A DNA stretch of 64,000 bases from Bacillota bacterium (lineage in GTDB: Bacteria; Bacillota; Clostridia; Acetivibrionales; DSM-1351): the NCBI GenBank assembly GCA_023397905.1, contig JAEWSZ010000051.1:6084-70083 (forward strand), written 5' to 3'. The translations under genes and the position numbers were made by a program. This document shows, one piece after another, positions 26,391-34,973 of this stretch (the stretch's first letter is position 1; each line of letters begins with the position of its first letter). Below the pieces are notes generated by a model that was not told the origin of the DNA, did not search any database, and saw only the letters and a program-made list of their open reading frames with translations.

Positions 26391-27527
26391 ATGAATATAG
26401 ACTTTAACAGCCTGCCCACGCCATGCTATGTGGTGGATGAGCGGCTTCTTGTAAAAAACCTTGAGATTCTGAATTCCGTGCAAAAGCGTACGGGATGTAA
26501 AATACTCCTGGCCCAAAAGGGGTTTTCCATGTACTCGGTTTATCCCCTGATAGGGAAATACCTGAAGGGGGTGACCTCCAGCTCGCTGTTTGAGGCCAGG
26601 CTTGGCTATGAGGAAATGGGCGGGGAAGTCCACATCTATGCTCCTGCTTATATAGAAGAAGAGTTCCCTGAAATTTTAAAATACTGCGACCATATAGTTT
26701 TTAATTCCTTCAGCCAGTGGAACAGGTATAAGGACAGGATCAAAGGCTGTCAGGGAAAGAAAATTGAATGCGGCATACGCGTAAATCCCCAGTACTCGGA
26801 ACAGGACCATGCCATATATGACCCCTGTGCGGACTTTTCGCGGCTGGGAGTAACCCTCGGGAATTTCAGGCCGGAAGAGCTTGATGGCATAGACGGGCTT
26901 CATTTCCACACCATGTGCGAGCAGAATTCCGATACCCTGGAGCGCACCGCAAGTGTTGTGGACCAAAAGTTCGGCGGGTTTATAAAAGACATGAAATGGC
27001 TCAATTTCGGAGGCGGGCATCATATTACCAGGCCTGATTACGATATTGAGACCCTGATACGTACCATCACCTTTTTTCAGGACAAATACGGCGTAGAAAT
27101 ATATATTGAGCCCGGGGAGGCGGTGGCCTTGAATACGGGCTATCTTGCGGCCGGCGTGCTTGACATTGTCAATAACGGAATGGACATAGCCATACTAGAC
27201 ACATCTGCCGCCTGCCACATGCCCGATGTTCTCGAGATGCCCTACAGGCCCAATATCATAGATGCGGGCAAACCCGGTGAGAAGGCTTATACCTACAGGC
27301 TTGGAGGGCATACCTGCCTGGCCGGTGATGTCATAGGCGACTACTCTTTCGACTGTGAGCTGAAACCCGGAGACAAACTGGTTTTCTGTGATATGGCCCA
27401 CTATACCATGGTGAAGAACAATACCTTCAACGGCGTAAATCTGCCCTCCATAGCCATTTTCAGTGAGAAAGAGGGCATCAGGACCGTGAAAAAATTCGGC
27501 TATGAAGATTTCAAATCACGACTTTAA
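26391..27527 (+). CDS. nspC: Carboxynorspermidine decarboxylase NspC
   Basis: This 378-residue PLP enzyme is of the alanine-racemase-fold decarboxylase class. Lys43 in LLAQKGFSMYS should hold the cofactor. LNFGGGHHITRPDYD (near residue 204) and IEPGEAVALNTG bind its phosphate. It removes the carboxyl group from carboxy(nor)spermidine to yield spermidine or norspermidine. It starts 25 bases after the dehydrogenase gene with GAGG upstream, so both form one operon. Confidence 0.94.
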   Translation: MNIDFNSLPTPCYVVDERLLVKNLEILNSVQKRTGCKILLAQKGFSMYSVYPLIGKYLKGVTSSSLFEARLGYEEMGGEVHIYAPAYIEEEFPEILKYCDHIVFNSFSQWNRYKDRIKGCQGKKIECGIRVNPQYSEQDHAIYDPCADFSRLGVTLGNFRPEELDGIDGLHFHTMCEQNSDTLERTASVVDQKFGGFIKDMKWLNFGGGHHITRPDYDIETLIRTITFFQDKYGVEIYIEPGEAVALNTGYLAAGVLDIVNNGMDIAILDTSAACHMPDVLEMPYRPNIIDAGKPGEKAYTYRLGGHTCLAGDVIGDYSFDCELKPGDKLVFCDMAHYTMVKNNTFNGVNLPSIAIFSEKEGIRTVKKFGYEDFKSRL

Positions 27528-27556
27528 CCAATATTAATAAAATATATATCAACCGC

Positions 27557-27613
27557 TTTCAGGCAGTCCAAAGAGACTCCAAAAACATATGTTTTCAGGC
27601 AGCCGAAAAGACT
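27557..27613 (+). repeat. Imperfect direct repeat upstream of the blaI promoter
   Basis: TTTCAGGCAG followed by TCCAAAGAGACT (27557-27578) recurs 36 bases later as TTTCAGGCAG followed by CCGAAAAGACT (27593-27613). The pair lies between the nspC stop and the -35 box of the blaI promoter. Its role is unknown; a local duplication is the simplest reading. Confidence 0.5.
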
Positions 27614-27625
27614 TTAGGGAATCCG

Positions 27626-27682
27626 TTGACAATTTCGTTCTACTCTGGTAGACTGTAATAGTCGACATTCTACTGCAGTAGA
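27626..27682 (+). promoter_or_regulatory. blaI promoter with two BlaI/MecI-type operators
   Basis: TTGACA (27626-27631), 17 bases and TAGACT (27649-27654) form the promoter. TCTACTCTGGTAGA (27639-27652) overlaps the spacer and -10, and TCTACTGCAGTAGA (27669-27682) is a perfect 14-bp palindrome 30 bp downstream. TCTAC/GTAGA dyads are the expected class of site for BlaI-family dimers, so the repressor at 27707 very probably shuts off its own operon. Confidence 0.85.
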
Positions 27683-27706
27683 CTAAATGTTCAAAGGAGC
27701 ATACCG

Positions 27707-28066
27707 ATGGAAATTAAACTGTTTGATTCGGAACTGAAGATCATGGATGTGCTGTGGAAAAACGGGGATACCACTGCCAAGCGGATCGCGGATATTTTAA
27801 AGGAACAGGTGGGCTGGAGCAAAACCACCACCTATACACTTATCAGGAGATGCATGGACAAGGGAGCCATAGAGCGGATTGAGCCCAACTTTATCTGCCG
27901 CCCTCTTGTTACAATTGAGCAGGCGCGGGAATTGGAAACCACCGAGCTCATAAACAAAATGTACGGCGGAGCGGCAGACCAGCTTGTGGCCTCCATTCTG
28001 GGGAGTAAAAACCTGTCTCAGGAAGAAATCAAAAGATTGAAGCAGCTGGTAAAAGAGCTGGAATAG
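27707..28066 (+). CDS. blaI: BlaI/MecI/CopY-family repressor
   Basis: The 119-residue winged-helix repressor shows the family pattern: LKIMDVLWKNGDTTAKRIAD, then the recognition helix region WSKTTTYTLIRRCMDKGAI, and a C-terminal dimer helix. It should bind the twin TCTAC/GTAGA operators upstream and be inactivated by proteolysis when the membrane protease next door senses a signal. It starts after AAAGGAG and ends 11 bases before the M56 gene. No beta-lactamase or PBP2a gene lies nearby, so the regulated target beyond its own operon is unknown. Confidence 0.92.
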   Translation: MEIKLFDSELKIMDVLWKNGDTTAKRIADILKEQVGWSKTTTYTLIRRCMDKGAIERIEPNFICRPLVTIEQARELETTELINKMYGGAADQLVASILGSKNLSQEEIKRLKQLVKELE

Positions 28067-28077
28067 GGAGGATTGCC

Positions 28078-29352
28078 ATGGAAATACTCAAAATGAGCCT
28101 TTCGGCCGCAGTCCTCATTCCGGTAATTGTGATAATCCGCATGCTTGCACTTCACAAGCTGCCCAGGAAGACGTTTTCAGCACTTTGGGGCGTTGCACTG
28201 CTGCGCCTGCTGCTGCCCTTCTCCATTCCTTCACATTTCGGCATTTACTCATTTACAGACGGTATAAAAATGAAGTTTCCGGCAGCAGCTGTTTTTTCCG
28301 GAGCTGGAGTTACACCTGATACGGTGGCTGCCACGGGGATTGCAAATGCCATGTTTGCGGGCGGAGCGGCAGGGATCGCGCTTCCGTTAGTGCTTGTGTG
28401 GCTGGCAGGACTGCTGGCCTGTTCCGTGTTTTTTGCCGCGACACACCTTCGCTGCCGCAGGGAGTATAAAACAGCCCTGCCGGTTGACAACGGATTTGTG
28501 GAGGGCTGGCGGAGGAAACACAGCATAAGGCGTAGGCTGGAAATACGGCAGTCCGATAAAATAGCCGCTCCTCTGACGTATGGCATAATCCGTCCGGTGA
28601 TACTGCTGCCCAGGAAAACGGACTGGGAGGAGGAAGCAAGGCTGGAGTATATCCTCGCCCATGAGTTCACCCATGTAAGAAGGTTTGACACACTGGCAAA
28701 ATGCCTGCTTGCGGCGGCCCTGTGCATACACTGGTTCAATCCGCTGGTGTGGGTGATGTACATGCTTGCGGGCCGTGATATTGAATTGTCCTGTGATGAA
28801 ACCGTGGTGAGGACATTCGGAGAAAACGCCAGGTCAGCTTATGCCATGACGCTTATTGGCCTGGAGGAAAAGAAAGGCAGTATGGCCCCTTTGTGCAATA
28901 ATTTCAGCAAAAATGCAATTGAGGAAAGGGTGGTATCTGTTATGAAAATCAAGAAAGCAACCGTGTTGAGCATTATTCTGGCCGTTACTCTGATAGTCGG
29001 AGCAATGACCGTTTTCGCAGTCAAAGTGCATGACCCCGCGGATTTGGAATCGCAGGGTGAAACAGGGGAATCCTCGTCGACGTCCATCTCCTATGAGGAT
29101 GTGGCAAATTATATGGAATATGATAAACAAAACGGCATCTACCGCTTTGACGGGAAATGGGTGCGCCTGATTTTTGACGCCGCACCGGATGGAAACACCA
29201 GTTCTTACGGCATGGAGCCGGGACCATATGACAATTGGGGAAATTCGTCCGTATGCCTTAAAACCGTCAGGAACGGTAAAACTCATGAAATCGAGGGACT
29301 GACTGAAATGACAGGGCAGGAGGCGGAAGAATTTTTGCAAAAGTACCGGTGA
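28078..29352 (+). CDS. M56-family (BlaR1-like) membrane metalloprotease
   Basis: The 424-residue protein has N-terminal membrane segments, a cytoplasmic zinc protease with HEFTH (195-199) and a downstream ELSCDE ligand region. A last membrane segment lies at about 300-318, and a short extracytoplasmic tail of about 100 residues follows. BlaR1 is near 600 residues because it ends in a penicillin-binding sensor; that domain is missing here and replaced by a small unrecognised tail. The likely job is to cleave the BlaI-type repressor in response to a cell-envelope signal other than classical beta-lactam acylation. GGGAGG precedes the ATG. Confidence 0.88.
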   Translation: MEILKMSLSAAVLIPVIVIIRMLALHKLPRKTFSALWGVALLRLLLPFSIPSHFGIYSFTDGIKMKFPAAAVFSGAGVTPDTVAATGIANAMFAGGAAGIALPLVLVWLAGLLACSVFFAATHLRCRREYKTALPVDNGFVEGWRRKHSIRRRLEIRQSDKIAAPLTYGIIRPVILLPRKTDWEEEARLEYILAHEFTHVRRFDTLAKCLLAAALCIHWFNPLVWVMYMLAGRDIELSCDETVVRTFGENARSAYAMTLIGLEEKKGSMAPLCNNFSKNAIEERVVSVMKIKKATVLSIILAVTLIVGAMTVFAVKVHDPADLESQGETGESSSTSISYEDVANYMEYDKQNGIYRFDGKWVRLIFDAAPDGNTSSYGMEPGPYDNWGNSSVCLKTVRNGKTHEIEGLTEMTGQEAEEFLQKYR

Positions 29353-29367
29353 TATGGCCCATATTAT

Positions 29368-29776
29368 AAAGGGTGTGTTGCAGAATATAATTAATTTCAA
29401 TGCATGTCGAAATTCAGCTGTAACGGTCCGCCAATACAACTTCCATTAATGGGAAGCACGAAAAAGGTATATCGTGCATCAATAAATGCGCGCATTGTAG
29501 GATTTGATTTTAGCTGTTGGCGAGGAATTGGTATTTTAGCTGTAAAACAGACAGGAGGTCTGTTTTAGCGAACTATGAAGCCCACGGATGGTGAATGTGA
29601 GCGACAGTTAAAATGCCAAAGCTGAGCCATTACAGATAATTCAAATATTACACTAAGCGAAATTATTGATACACGGTGTACCGTGTGCTTCCTATAGACT
29701 ACCAGTCAGTGCGGGAGGACCAATTTATAATTGGAGTTTTACATGTATTAAATTATTATTCTGCAACACACCCTTT
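29368..29776 (+). ncRNA. Large structured RNA candidate, copy A
   Basis: A 20-bp perfect outer helix (29368-29387 with 29757-29776) encloses a complex fold. Inner pairings are GGTCC/GGACC (29425, 29717), GGAAGCAC/GTGCTTCC (29451, 29685), GGTATTTTAGCTG with CAGTTAAAATGCC (29530, 29605) and the hairpin AAAACAGAC/GTCTGTTTT (29544, 29558). The core at 29567-29605 (AGCGAACTATGA through GTGAGCGAC) is almost identical to copy B at 46311 while helix sequences differ. Two G-U pairs that would be A-C on the other strand support transcription rightward. TTTT follows the outer helix. Resemblance to a known large RNA such as raiA is possible but I could not confirm any family. Confidence 0.7.
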
Positions 29777-29909
29777 TGACGTAAGAGTGTTAATTTTATG
29801 CCGTTTTGTTTGCAATCCCAGGCCCAGGGGGACTATAATTAAAAGAATATACAATATAAAAATTAATTGTATCCTTCATAATGACATTATAGAAAATCGG
29901 GGTGATTTT

Positions 29910-30932
29910 ATGGAAAAGACAAGATTGGGACGCACAGGGCTTATGGTGACCAGAAGCAGCTTTGGAGCGCTTCCGGTACAGAGGGTTTCTTTTGATGAAG
30001 CAAAAAAAATCCTGGTCAAGGCCTATGACAACGGTATAAATTTTTTTGATACGGCAAGGGCTTACAGTGACAGCGAGGAAAAAATCGGATATGCCCTTTC
30101 CGGGGTCAGAAAGAATATTATTATAGCCACAAAGACCTTTGCAAAGGACAAAAAAACTTTGTTCCAGCACCTGGAGACCAGCCTTGGGAATATGAAGACA
30201 GATTATGTCGATATCCTTCAGCTGCACAATCCTGCGGAACTGCCGGACCCTGACGATGCTGAAAGCGTATACGCGGGGCTTCTGGAGGCAAAAAAGAAGG
30301 GTATGGTACGCTTCATAGGGATTACCAATCACAGGATAAAAACAGCAATGGAGGCTGTGGGCTCCGGACTGTACGACACCATGCAGTTTCCTCTCAGTTC
30401 CCTTTCAGATCAGGTGGATCTGGAACTGATTGAGGAATGTAAGAAAAAAGATGTTGGCCTTATAGCCATGAAGGCGCTTTCAGGAGGCTTGATAACAAAT
30501 GCCGCGTCAACCTTCGCATTCCTGAGGCAGTATGAAAATGTAGTGCCCATATGGGGTATCCAGAGAGAAAGAGAGCTGGATGAATTTCTGGAATTTGAAA
30601 AAAATCCGCCGGTGCTGGACGACGCCCTGTGGGAAGTCATAAATAAAGACAGGCTTGAACTGGCCGGCAATTTCTGCAGGGCTTGCGGCTACTGTATGCC
30701 ATGTCCCGCAGGTATTGAAATACCAACCCAGGCCAGAATATCCCTGCTTCTCAGAAGGGCGCCCTATCAGCAATTTATAACGGACAGCTTCAGAGAGAAA
30801 ATGGAGCTGATAAATAAGTGCATTGAGTGCGGAAACTGCAAAAACCGATGTCCGTATAAGATAGACACTCCAAATCTGCTCAAACGGCAGTTGGAGGACT
30901 ACACGCAGTTTTACAGGGAGCATGCGCAGTAA
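29910..30932 (+). CDS. Aldo/keto reductase with C-terminal 4Fe-4S ferredoxin domain
   Basis: The 340-residue protein has an AKR barrel with the tetrad Asp47, Tyr52, Lys75 and His106 visible in FFDTARAYSD, IATKTF and LQLHNP. A C-terminal bacterial ferredoxin-like part follows with CRACGYCMPCPAG (near residue 252) and CIECGNCKNRCPYKID, enough for two 4Fe-4S clusters. Such fused AKRs are common in anaerobes; their substrates and electron partners are mostly unknown. GGGGTG lies before the ATG at 29910. The upstream in-frame extension would run through the structured RNA and is rejected. A terminator follows. Confidence 0.9.
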   Translation: MEKTRLGRTGLMVTRSSFGALPVQRVSFDEAKKILVKAYDNGINFFDTARAYSDSEEKIGYALSGVRKNIIIATKTFAKDKKTLFQHLETSLGNMKTDYVDILQLHNPAELPDPDDAESVYAGLLEAKKKGMVRFIGITNHRIKTAMEAVGSGLYDTMQFPLSSLSDQVDLELIEECKKKDVGLIAMKALSGGLITNAASTFAFLRQYENVVPIWGIQRERELDEFLEFEKNPPVLDDALWEVINKDRLELAGNFCRACGYCMPCPAGIEIPTQARISLLLRRAPYQQFITDSFREKMELINKCIECGNCKNRCPYKIDTPNLLKRQLEDYTQFYREHAQ

Positions 30933-31015
30933 ATAGTAAAACAAAGGCTGTCATAAGGCAGAAAGTCCCAAAGACAAGCTATGAACCCGCAAAAGGGCAA
31001 ACCGGATGGAAAATA

Positions 31016-31054
31016 AAAAGCAGCGGCGGCCGATGACCGGCTTCCGCTGCTTTT
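31016..31054. terminator. Bidirectional terminator between the aldo/keto reductase and SLH genes
   Basis: AAAAGCAGCGG (31016-31026) pairs with CCGCTGCTTTT (31044-31054), with an inner GCCG/CGGC extension. A/T runs on both sides make it act in both directions for these convergent genes. Confidence 0.88.
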
Positions 31055-31069
31055 GCTGAATATTTATCG

Positions 31070-34000
31070 TTACTTGCTTTTTCTAACACCGTTTTCATCC
31101 ACCTCGTAGCCGTCAATGGTGGTACTGACTGCCAGAGAGCCGTCGGCGTAGAAGCAGTACCATCGGCCGTCGATCTCCAGCCATTTCCCGGCTGCCATGA
31201 TGCCGTCTCCGGTGAAGTAATAGCGTGTGCTGCTGCCGTTCTCTCCTATGTCCCGCCAGTCGGTGAGCCGGACATTCCGGTCGTAGAAATACCAGTTCCC
31301 GGCGTCATCCTTCACCCAGCCGGTTTTCAGCGTTCCATCGGTATTGAAGAAATACTTCGTGCCGCCGATGGTCTGTGTGCCGGTAAGGGCCTTGCCGTTC
31401 TTGTAGTACAGGTACTGTCCGGCATCGTTCAGCGCCCAGCCCTGTGCCGTGGCGGGATCGATGGTCAGCTTGATGTAGCGGTGGAGCATGGAGGAAACCT
31501 CCGCACGGGTGGCACTGGATTTCGGGTTGAACTTGTTTCCGCTGCCGCCCGTCATAATGCCCGCCTGCTGCATGGCTTTAACCGCTGTCTGGTAACTGCT
31601 GCCAATACGGTCGGCATCCGCATAGACGGTTTCCTCACGGGTCACGGTCAGGGTGTAGTCTGTAGCTTTGGCGTAGTTTGAAAAAATCACCGCGATTTCC
31701 TCACGGGTGATGGCACGGTCAGGGGCAAACTGGCTGTTCCCGATGCCCTTGATGATGCCTTTTTTGTATGCCCACTCAATGAAAGGCTGGGAGGCGCTGC
31801 CGGGTGTAACATCCGTAAAGCTGTTGGTGGTGTACGCTTTCGCATCTGCACCTGCCAGCCTGCCGAGAGCCGTTACCAGCATTTCCCGGGTCATGGCGGC
31901 GTTGGGCGCAAAGGTGGTTTCAACAGTACCGGAGAGCAGTCCGCGGCCTATCACATAGTCAATGCTGTCCTTGCCCCAATGAGTGGATATATCGCTAAAT
32001 TTCGCTGACGGTGCGGTGTAGCCTATGCCGTATAGGGAAAAGTGGGTCGTGGTAAAGATCATGCTGCCGGTGTTTGCGTCGTATGCCGAGCCTGGGATTC
32101 GGGTGGCATTGCCATTGTCGTCCACATACACCGCATAGAGAGCGCCAACGGCTTCTCCCTTGGCGGGCGTATAGGGAATGGAAATTGCAGCGGTGCCGCC
32201 GCCGAAGCCGGAAACGGTTTTGCCGGAGCCGTATCCCACCGTGATGTTATACACCGGCCTTGTGCCGATCATAGCTCTGGCCGAAGAGGAGAGGCTTGCG
32301 TTGGGTGCGATGGAAATATTTATATCGCCGCTGCTCTGCTTCTGGATTTCCGCCAGCGCCTTTTGGTCAAGGGTCACGGTCACGGGAGAGCCGTTGATCT
32401 CAAGGCCGGTTACCCCGGCGCTCACAAGGCTGTTCAGGGAATTCCGGGTCAGGGCCGCCGTCAGGGAGGTTGCGCCCTGCGGCATGGTAACATTCACCGC
32501 CACGGAAATTCCGTTTGCGGTTTTGCCTTGTGCCTTGGCGTCGGCCTGTGCTTTCGCAATAGCGTCCGTTACGGCTTGCTCCGGGATAGCAGCGCTTGTC
32601 GCGCCGTTGGTTCCCGCTGTGGCAGTCACAGAAGCTATTGCAGTGACCGGCTGACCAGGTGTCGCTGCGGGTGCTGCTGAAGCAGGAGTCGCCGGTGTGG
32701 CCGGGCCTTCAGGGGAGGAACCGCTGCCGGGACTGCTCGGACCGTTGCCGCCGGTATAGGTCCAGTGGGCATAAATCGTTGTGTTCTGCGTAAACACAGT
32801 TGAAGTTGTTACCTGTGTGCCGCCGCTTGCCGCCGTGAACCAGCCGTCAAAGTTGTAATCGCTCCGGGTGGGCGTGGGTAGCGAGGCTAATTTGCCGTCT
32901 GCGCCTGTGGTCAGAGTGCCGGGAGTGAGAGCGGTGCCGCCGCTGGCATTCAGGATGACAGTGAAGGTGGTGCCCGCCGCATAGGAAAAGGTTGTGCCGC
33001 CTGCCTGAAATACTTCGGTCAGCCCGGGGATATTTGCAGTGTTTTGCAATGTGACGGTGCCACTCTTCGAGGACCCGATGATACCGTCCTGACTGTTGAT
33101 GGTAAGGCTGCCGGGTGCATTGGCAAAGATCACCGCCGTGGGTGCGTCGGTCTTCATCATGTCAATTCCGTAGGTTGCGCCGGCAATCTCCAAAATTCCA
33201 TCGAAATCGAAGGTGAGGGAGCTGCTGATAGGATTGCCGCTGATCCCATAATAAGTATCGCCGATGGCGGTGATTTTCCCTCCTCCGCTGATGATGGGAG
33301 GGTCTCCGGAGAAATCGTCTTGGAACTGTAAGCCGCATTTTCCTGAAGCCGACAGGGTGCAACCGGCTTCCACCGCCAGATCGCCAACGCAGCTAACGGC
33401 TATAAACTCTGATGATGTCGCCTCTACTCTGCCGCTGCCGGTCAGAGTGAGACCAGAAATAGCGCTTATACCATTTGAGTATGTGCCGGTTGTATTTGTT
33501 TGCAAAACAGCATTGTTTTCCAGCTCAATGGCAAGGCTTCCATCTGAACCGATAACAGTACTGCCTGTACTGGTCAATGAGCTGTCGGCAGTTACCTTTA
33601 ATGTGCCGCCTCTCTGCATGTATAACGCAAAGTAACTGTCGTTGCGGGTAAAATGTGCCCCGTTTAAAGTCAGAGTAACTGCTATGTCAGACATCATGCG
33701 AATATTGCCGCTTGCTGTTCCCGTGAGAGTGTAGGGGCCTGCGCCGGTGAAAGTAAGCAGTTGGTCCGAACTGCTCCAAGTCCATGCCGTATCGCCGCTG
33801 CCGCCGTTTGCGTTTCCAATTGGCAGATTGGCAAGGTCAAAGGTGGCGGTCCCAGTGTCGAAGAAAGAGGAGACGCCCGGTGTGTAGATAAATCCATCTG
33901 TCAGCGCCGTAGCGCCGCCGGAGGTCTCCACCAGCACGGTGGCATTGCCGGCTGAACCGGATGGGAGAATACAAGTGATTTGTGTTGTGCCGGTTACCGT

Positions 34001-34879
34001 GATATCAGTTGCCGCAATTCCGCCGATTTTCACGGTTGCGCCTGCCGCAAAGCCGGAGCCGGTGATGGTTACGCTTGTTCCGCCTGATGCCGGGCTGCTG
34101 TTGGGAGATATATCGGTTATTAGCGGCGGCGTGCCGTTGTTATAAATCACAGTACCGCCGTTGAAGATAAAAGTGTTGGAACCATCGGGTTTTGGCCTGC
34201 TGCCATTTAGTTTCACGATGCCGCTGTTGACGGTTGTTGTCATGGCGGCTATTGCATATTGGTTGCCGGTGGCGGTTACCGTTCCGGTGGTGGAAATGGT
34301 AAGATCGCCGCTTTGCGCCATAATCCCAAAACAGTCGCCTGTACCGGTCCCCGAAGCAGTTACAGCGGCAGCACCGCTGATGCTTATGTTCCCGCGTACC
34401 GATATAATCCCTTTACTATAATCTTCTGTCGTTGTGGCGATTACTGTACCGCCGGTAATTTGCAAATCACCGGCAGCACATAAAGGATCACTGTCCGAAG
34501 TAAGGGTCAGTGCGCCGCCGGTTCCGCTCACATTGAGATTTCCGGCGCAAAAGACGGCGGAGACACCGGAAGCATCGATTGATATATCTCCTGAATAGAC
34601 CAGGTTGACCGTGGCGGTGCTGCCACAATTAATACTGATTTTGTTAGCCCCGGAATAGCTGCTGTCCAGCGTCAGGGTGGCGGTGATTGTATCCCAGGCC
34701 CAACCGCTGCTGCTGAGTTTATCGCTGCTGCTGCCAAGGTCGAGGCCGGTCTCTCCGCCGATGTCCATTGTGCCGGTGATTGTGCCATCCACGGCAAAGA
34801 CCGGCGTCGGCAGCATGCCGAAGAGCATACATACTGCTATTATAAGTGATAAAAGTTTTCTGATTGTTTCTTGTTTCAT
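31070..34879 (-). CDS. Large surface protein with IPT/TIG, InlB B-repeat, SLH and cell-wall-binding repeats
   Basis: The 1269-residue protein has a signal peptide (1-30), long beta-helix-like Thr/Gly/Ser-rich repeats, an IPT/TIG domain (about 256-336), an InlB B-repeat with FDGWFTAASGGTQV (about 638-708), three SLH repeats (about 958-1145) and C-terminal choline-binding-type repeats (GWALNDAGQYLYYKNG onward, 1146-1269). Carrying two different wall-anchoring systems in one chain is unusual. It is probably an adhesin or S-layer-associated protein. AGGAGG sits 10 bases before ATG 34879; a start 10 codons earlier lacks support. By eye the gene is richer in G and C than its neighbours, hinting at transfer. 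It ends the leftward gene block starting at 38605. Confidence 0.85.
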   Translation of the reverse strand: MKQETIRKLLSLIIAVCMLFGMLPTPVFAVDGTITGTMDIGGETGLDLGSSSDKLSSSGWAWDTITATLTLDSSYSGANKISINCGSTATVNLVYSGDISIDASGVSAVFCAGNLNVSGTGGALTLTSDSDPLCAAGDLQITGGTVIATTTEDYSKGIISVRGNISISGAAAVTASGTGTGDCFGIMAQSGDLTISTTGTVTATGNQYAIAAMTTTVNSGIVKLNGSRPKPDGSNTFIFNGGTVIYNNGTPPLITDISPNSSPASGGTSVTITGSGFAAGATVKIGGIAATDITVTGTTQITCILPSGSAGNATVLVETSGGATALTDGFIYTPGVSSFFDTGTATFDLANLPIGNANGGSGDTAWTWSSSDQLLTFTGAGPYTLTGTASGNIRMMSDIAVTLTLNGAHFTRNDSYFALYMQRGGTLKVTADSSLTSTGSTVIGSDGSLAIELENNAVLQTNTTGTYSNGISAISGLTLTGSGRVEATSSEFIAVSCVGDLAVEAGCTLSASGKCGLQFQDDFSGDPPIISGGGKITAIGDTYYGISGNPISSSLTFDFDGILEIAGATYGIDMMKTDAPTAVIFANAPGSLTINSQDGIIGSSKSGTVTLQNTANIPGLTEVFQAGGTTFSYAAGTTFTVILNASGGTALTPGTLTTGADGKLASLPTPTRSDYNFDGWFTAASGGTQVTTSTVFTQNTTIYAHWTYTGGNGPSSPGSGSSPEGPATPATPASAAPAATPGQPVTAIASVTATAGTNGATSAAIPEQAVTDAIAKAQADAKAQGKTANGISVAVNVTMPQGATSLTAALTRNSLNSLVSAGVTGLEINGSPVTVTLDQKALAEIQKQSSGDINISIAPNASLSSSARAMIGTRPVYNITVGYGSGKTVSGFGGGTAAISIPYTPAKGEAVGALYAVYVDDNGNATRIPGSAYDANTGSMIFTTTHFSLYGIGYTAPSAKFSDISTHWGKDSIDYVIGRGLLSGTVETTFAPNAAMTREMLVTALGRLAGADAKAYTTNSFTDVTPGSASQPFIEWAYKKGIIKGIGNSQFAPDRAITREEIAVIFSNYAKATDYTLTVTREETVYADADRIGSSYQTAVKAMQQAGIMTGGSGNKFNPKSSATRAEVSSMLHRYIKLTIDPATAQGWALNDAGQYLYYKNGKALTGTQTIGGTKYFFNTDGTLKTGWVKDDAGNWYFYDRNVRLTDWRDIGENGSSTRYYFTGDGIMAAGKWLEIDGRWYCFYADGSLAVSTTIDGYEVDENGVRKSK

Positions 34880-34973
34880 AAATACATTGCCTCCTGTTTT
34901 GTCATTCATTTCAATACGCCTTTCTGAAATACGCTATACCCTATCTGGTGTTCCGCATCAGTTCGGGCAGCTT

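Noticed and set aside
29567..29605. Similarity of the RNA core (ACGGAT, ATGGAC strings) to the TwoAYGGAY motif
   Set aside because: Only one such string occurs per copy and not as a paired-loop set; the overall architecture is far larger.
29368..29776. Group I or group II intron interpretation of the structured RNA
   Set aside because: No group II domain V-like hairpin, no group I core motifs and no intron-encoded protein were seen.
29676..29909. N-terminal extension of the aldo/keto reductase frame
   Set aside because: It passes through the structured RNA and its closing helix; the ATG at 29910 has its own ribosome site and starts at the family's normal N-terminus.
32042..32680. Plus-strand open frame of 212 codons within the SLH surface-protein gene
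   Set aside because: It is the antisense of Gly/Thr/Ser-rich repeats and shows no family features.
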